Below, one piece after another: positions 62,815-64,000 of a DNA stretch of 64,000 nucleotides (positions within the stretch are counted from its first letter, which is position 1; each line of letters begins with the position of its first letter). Location: the NCBI GenBank assembly GCA_004294225.1, contig REBA01000010.1:62001-126000 (forward strand), given 5' to 3'. The position numbers and the translations under genes were made by a program. This stretch comes from Cytophagales bacterium (GTDB lineage: Bacteria > Bacteroidota > Bacteroidia > Cytophagales > Cytophagaceae). The notes beneath the pieces are model-generated. The model saw only the letters and a list, made by a program, of their open reading frames with translations, was not told where the DNA came from and did no database searches.

Positions 62815-64000
62815 ATGAAAATAAAATCGACTTTTTTTCTATTACTATTATTTGTGTTCACTGAACAATTAATAGCTCAAACAGGAAAAGAATTTTGGTT
62901 TGTAGCACCAGAAGCCTCTTCAGGGCACAGAGATCGACCCATAGCCTTAAGAATATCGTGTTTAGATACTGCAGCAAACATTGTAATATCTGTTCCAGCA
63001 AGCCCAGGCTTATTCAATGGAGGTAGTCCAATAAATATATCTTTGGCTGCAAACACTGCAACGTCAGTAGATCTAACAGCAAATATTGATTTATTAGAAA
63101 CAAAACCAGCCAATACTATCCTAAATAATGGATTATTGGTAACTTCTAATCACTTAATATCTGTCTACTACGATGTAGATGTGCCTAATGCACCCACTCA
63201 ACCCTTAAATGGAGAAATTTTTGCACTTAAAGGAGAAAGTGCATTAGGTACAGAATTTTATACGCCATTTCAAAACTTATGGGATAATGGAAATTACACT
63301 CCCACACCCTATTCATCATTTGACATAGTAGCCACACAAGACAATACAGAAATATTCATCTACCCTAAAACAGCAATAGTAGGTCGTCCAGCACTACAAA
63401 AATTCAGAATTGTGCTAAATAGGGGTCAAACATGGTCAGGAGCTAACCCTACACGAATTGGAGCAAATAATCCTAGTGGTACAATAATTACCTCTGACAA
63501 ACCTATAGCCGTAACAGTAAAAACAGATTCTGATGCAGCACTGCCTGGAAAAGGAGGCTGTAGAGATTTGGGAGGTGACCAAATTGTTCCTACTGATATA
63601 ATAGGCAAAGAATACATAATAGTAAAAGGTAACGTGGAAGACGAATCAGCATTTATTCTTGCCACACAAAACAACACGGTAATTACCATTGATGGGGTAT
63701 ATGAAACTACGCTTTTTGGAAGCGAAACTTATAGAGTACCAATCAATAATCAATTTACCTATATAAAAGCCAGTAAACCAGTATATACTGTCCACTATTC
63801 TGGTTTCGGCTGTGAGCTTGGTTCGGCTATTCTGCCTCCATTAAATTGTGCAGGTTCATCACAAGTTAGCTTTGTTAGAGGAACTGCCGAATTTTTTGGA
63901 TTGAACTTATTAGTTAAAGCTGGAAATCAAGATAAATTTGTATTAAATGGAAGTACTACCTTAATTAATCCTGCTGCATTTACAGTAGTTCCAGGTACTG
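62815..64000 (+). CDS. Secreted IgGFc-binding-domain protein, N-terminal part (window edge)
   Basis: Open from ATG 62815 to the right edge (395 codons). The signal peptide covers about residues 1-20 (STFFLLLLFVFTEQLIAQ). The mature start TGKEFWFVAPEAS and the segments DNTEIFIYPK, SDKPIAVTVKTDSDA, GGDQIVPTDIIGKEYIIVKG and KPVYTVHYSGFGCELGSAILPPL are the repeated IgGFc-binding N-terminal domain found in large gliding or adhesion proteins of Bacteroidota. These usually continue into PKD/gliding-motility repeats and end in a T9SS sorting domain. The end is outside the window. Confidence 0.88.
   Translation, partial: MKIKSTFFLLLLFVFTEQLIAQTGKEFWFVAPEASSGHRDRPIALRISCLDTAANIVISVPASPGLFNGGSPINISLAANTATSVDLTANIDLLETKPANTILNNGLLVTSNHLISVYYDVDVPNAPTQPLNGEIFALKGESALGTEFYTPFQNLWDNGNYTPTPYSSFDIVATQDNTEIFIYPKTAIVGRPALQKFRIVLNRGQTWSGANPTRIGANNPSGTIITSDKPIAVTVKTDSDAALPGKGGCRDLGGDQIVPTDIIGKEYIIVKGNVEDESAFILATQNNTVITIDGVYETTLFGSETYRVPINNQFTYIKASKPVYTVHYSGFGCELGSAILPPLNCAGSSQVSFVRGTAEFFGLNLLVKAGNQDKFVLNGSTTLINPAAFTVVPGT

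Overview
The window is chromosomal DNA from an AT-rich (roughly two-thirds A+T by eye) member of the Bacteroidota, probably a Cytophagia- or Chitinophagia-like gliding lineage. The evidence is type IX secretion genes (a DUF5103 plug protein, PorT, a PorE-like OmpA protein, and a PKD protein with a C-terminal sorting domain), HU-CCDC81/SPOR and PUR/DUF3276 proteins, UbiE next to PorT, GH92, and promoters of the Bacteroidota TTG/TAnnTTTG type. No rRNA, tRNA or CRISPR array was seen.

Layout. 1-4.4 kb: a leftward operon (BatA-domain protein, a dihydroorotase homologue lacking its metal-binding His pair, a glycosyltransferase, and cinA, which runs off the left edge). 4.5-10 kb: a small exported protein, a GH92 glycosidase, and a MauG-like peroxidase with a SCO1 protein. 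10-19 kb: a seven-gene leftward operon (TPR protein, outer-membrane barrel, HU/SPOR protein, ExbB, ExbD, TonB, FolC), which looks like an energised envelope complex. 19.4-26 kb: an ABC-F protein, a T9SS plug protein, an orphan Cas6, YchF, a PUR protein and RlpA. 26-28 kb: a Cache-HAMP-GAF sensor gene broken by a frameshift and an in-frame amber codon. 28-34.3 kb: an iron or haem uptake cassette (DUF4856 lipoprotein, imelysin, HTTM protein, TonB-dependent receptor).

34.3-38.8 kb: an ECF sigma factor and an anti-sigma-like protein that appears to run from the cytoplasm through the inner membrane to an outer-membrane barrel. Divergent to them is a four-PKD, T9SS-exported protein. Both divergent genes carry the same promoter, TTAGGCAACC-N15-GTCTTGAT, so this looks like an autoregulated envelope-signalling unit with its target. 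It is the most interesting system in the window.

38.9-43.4 kb: mtgA and ligA. Between them is a 1.6-kb foreign module: an Rhs tail, a broken toxin tail, a lipoprotein gene, a small membrane-protein gene, and two 226-bp repeats with inverted ends. The whole module is bracketed by a 76-bp duplication of the region upstream of ligA. 43.4-50 kb: clpP, tig, a J-domain protein, two outer-membrane proteins and yceI. 50-54.6 kb: a partial ebo cluster (eboD, eboE, eboF) with a WbqC-family gene. 54.7-64 kb: clpC, porT, ubiE, a porE-like gene, engB/yihA, lpxB, and the start of a large secreted IgGFc-binding-type protein that runs off the right edge.
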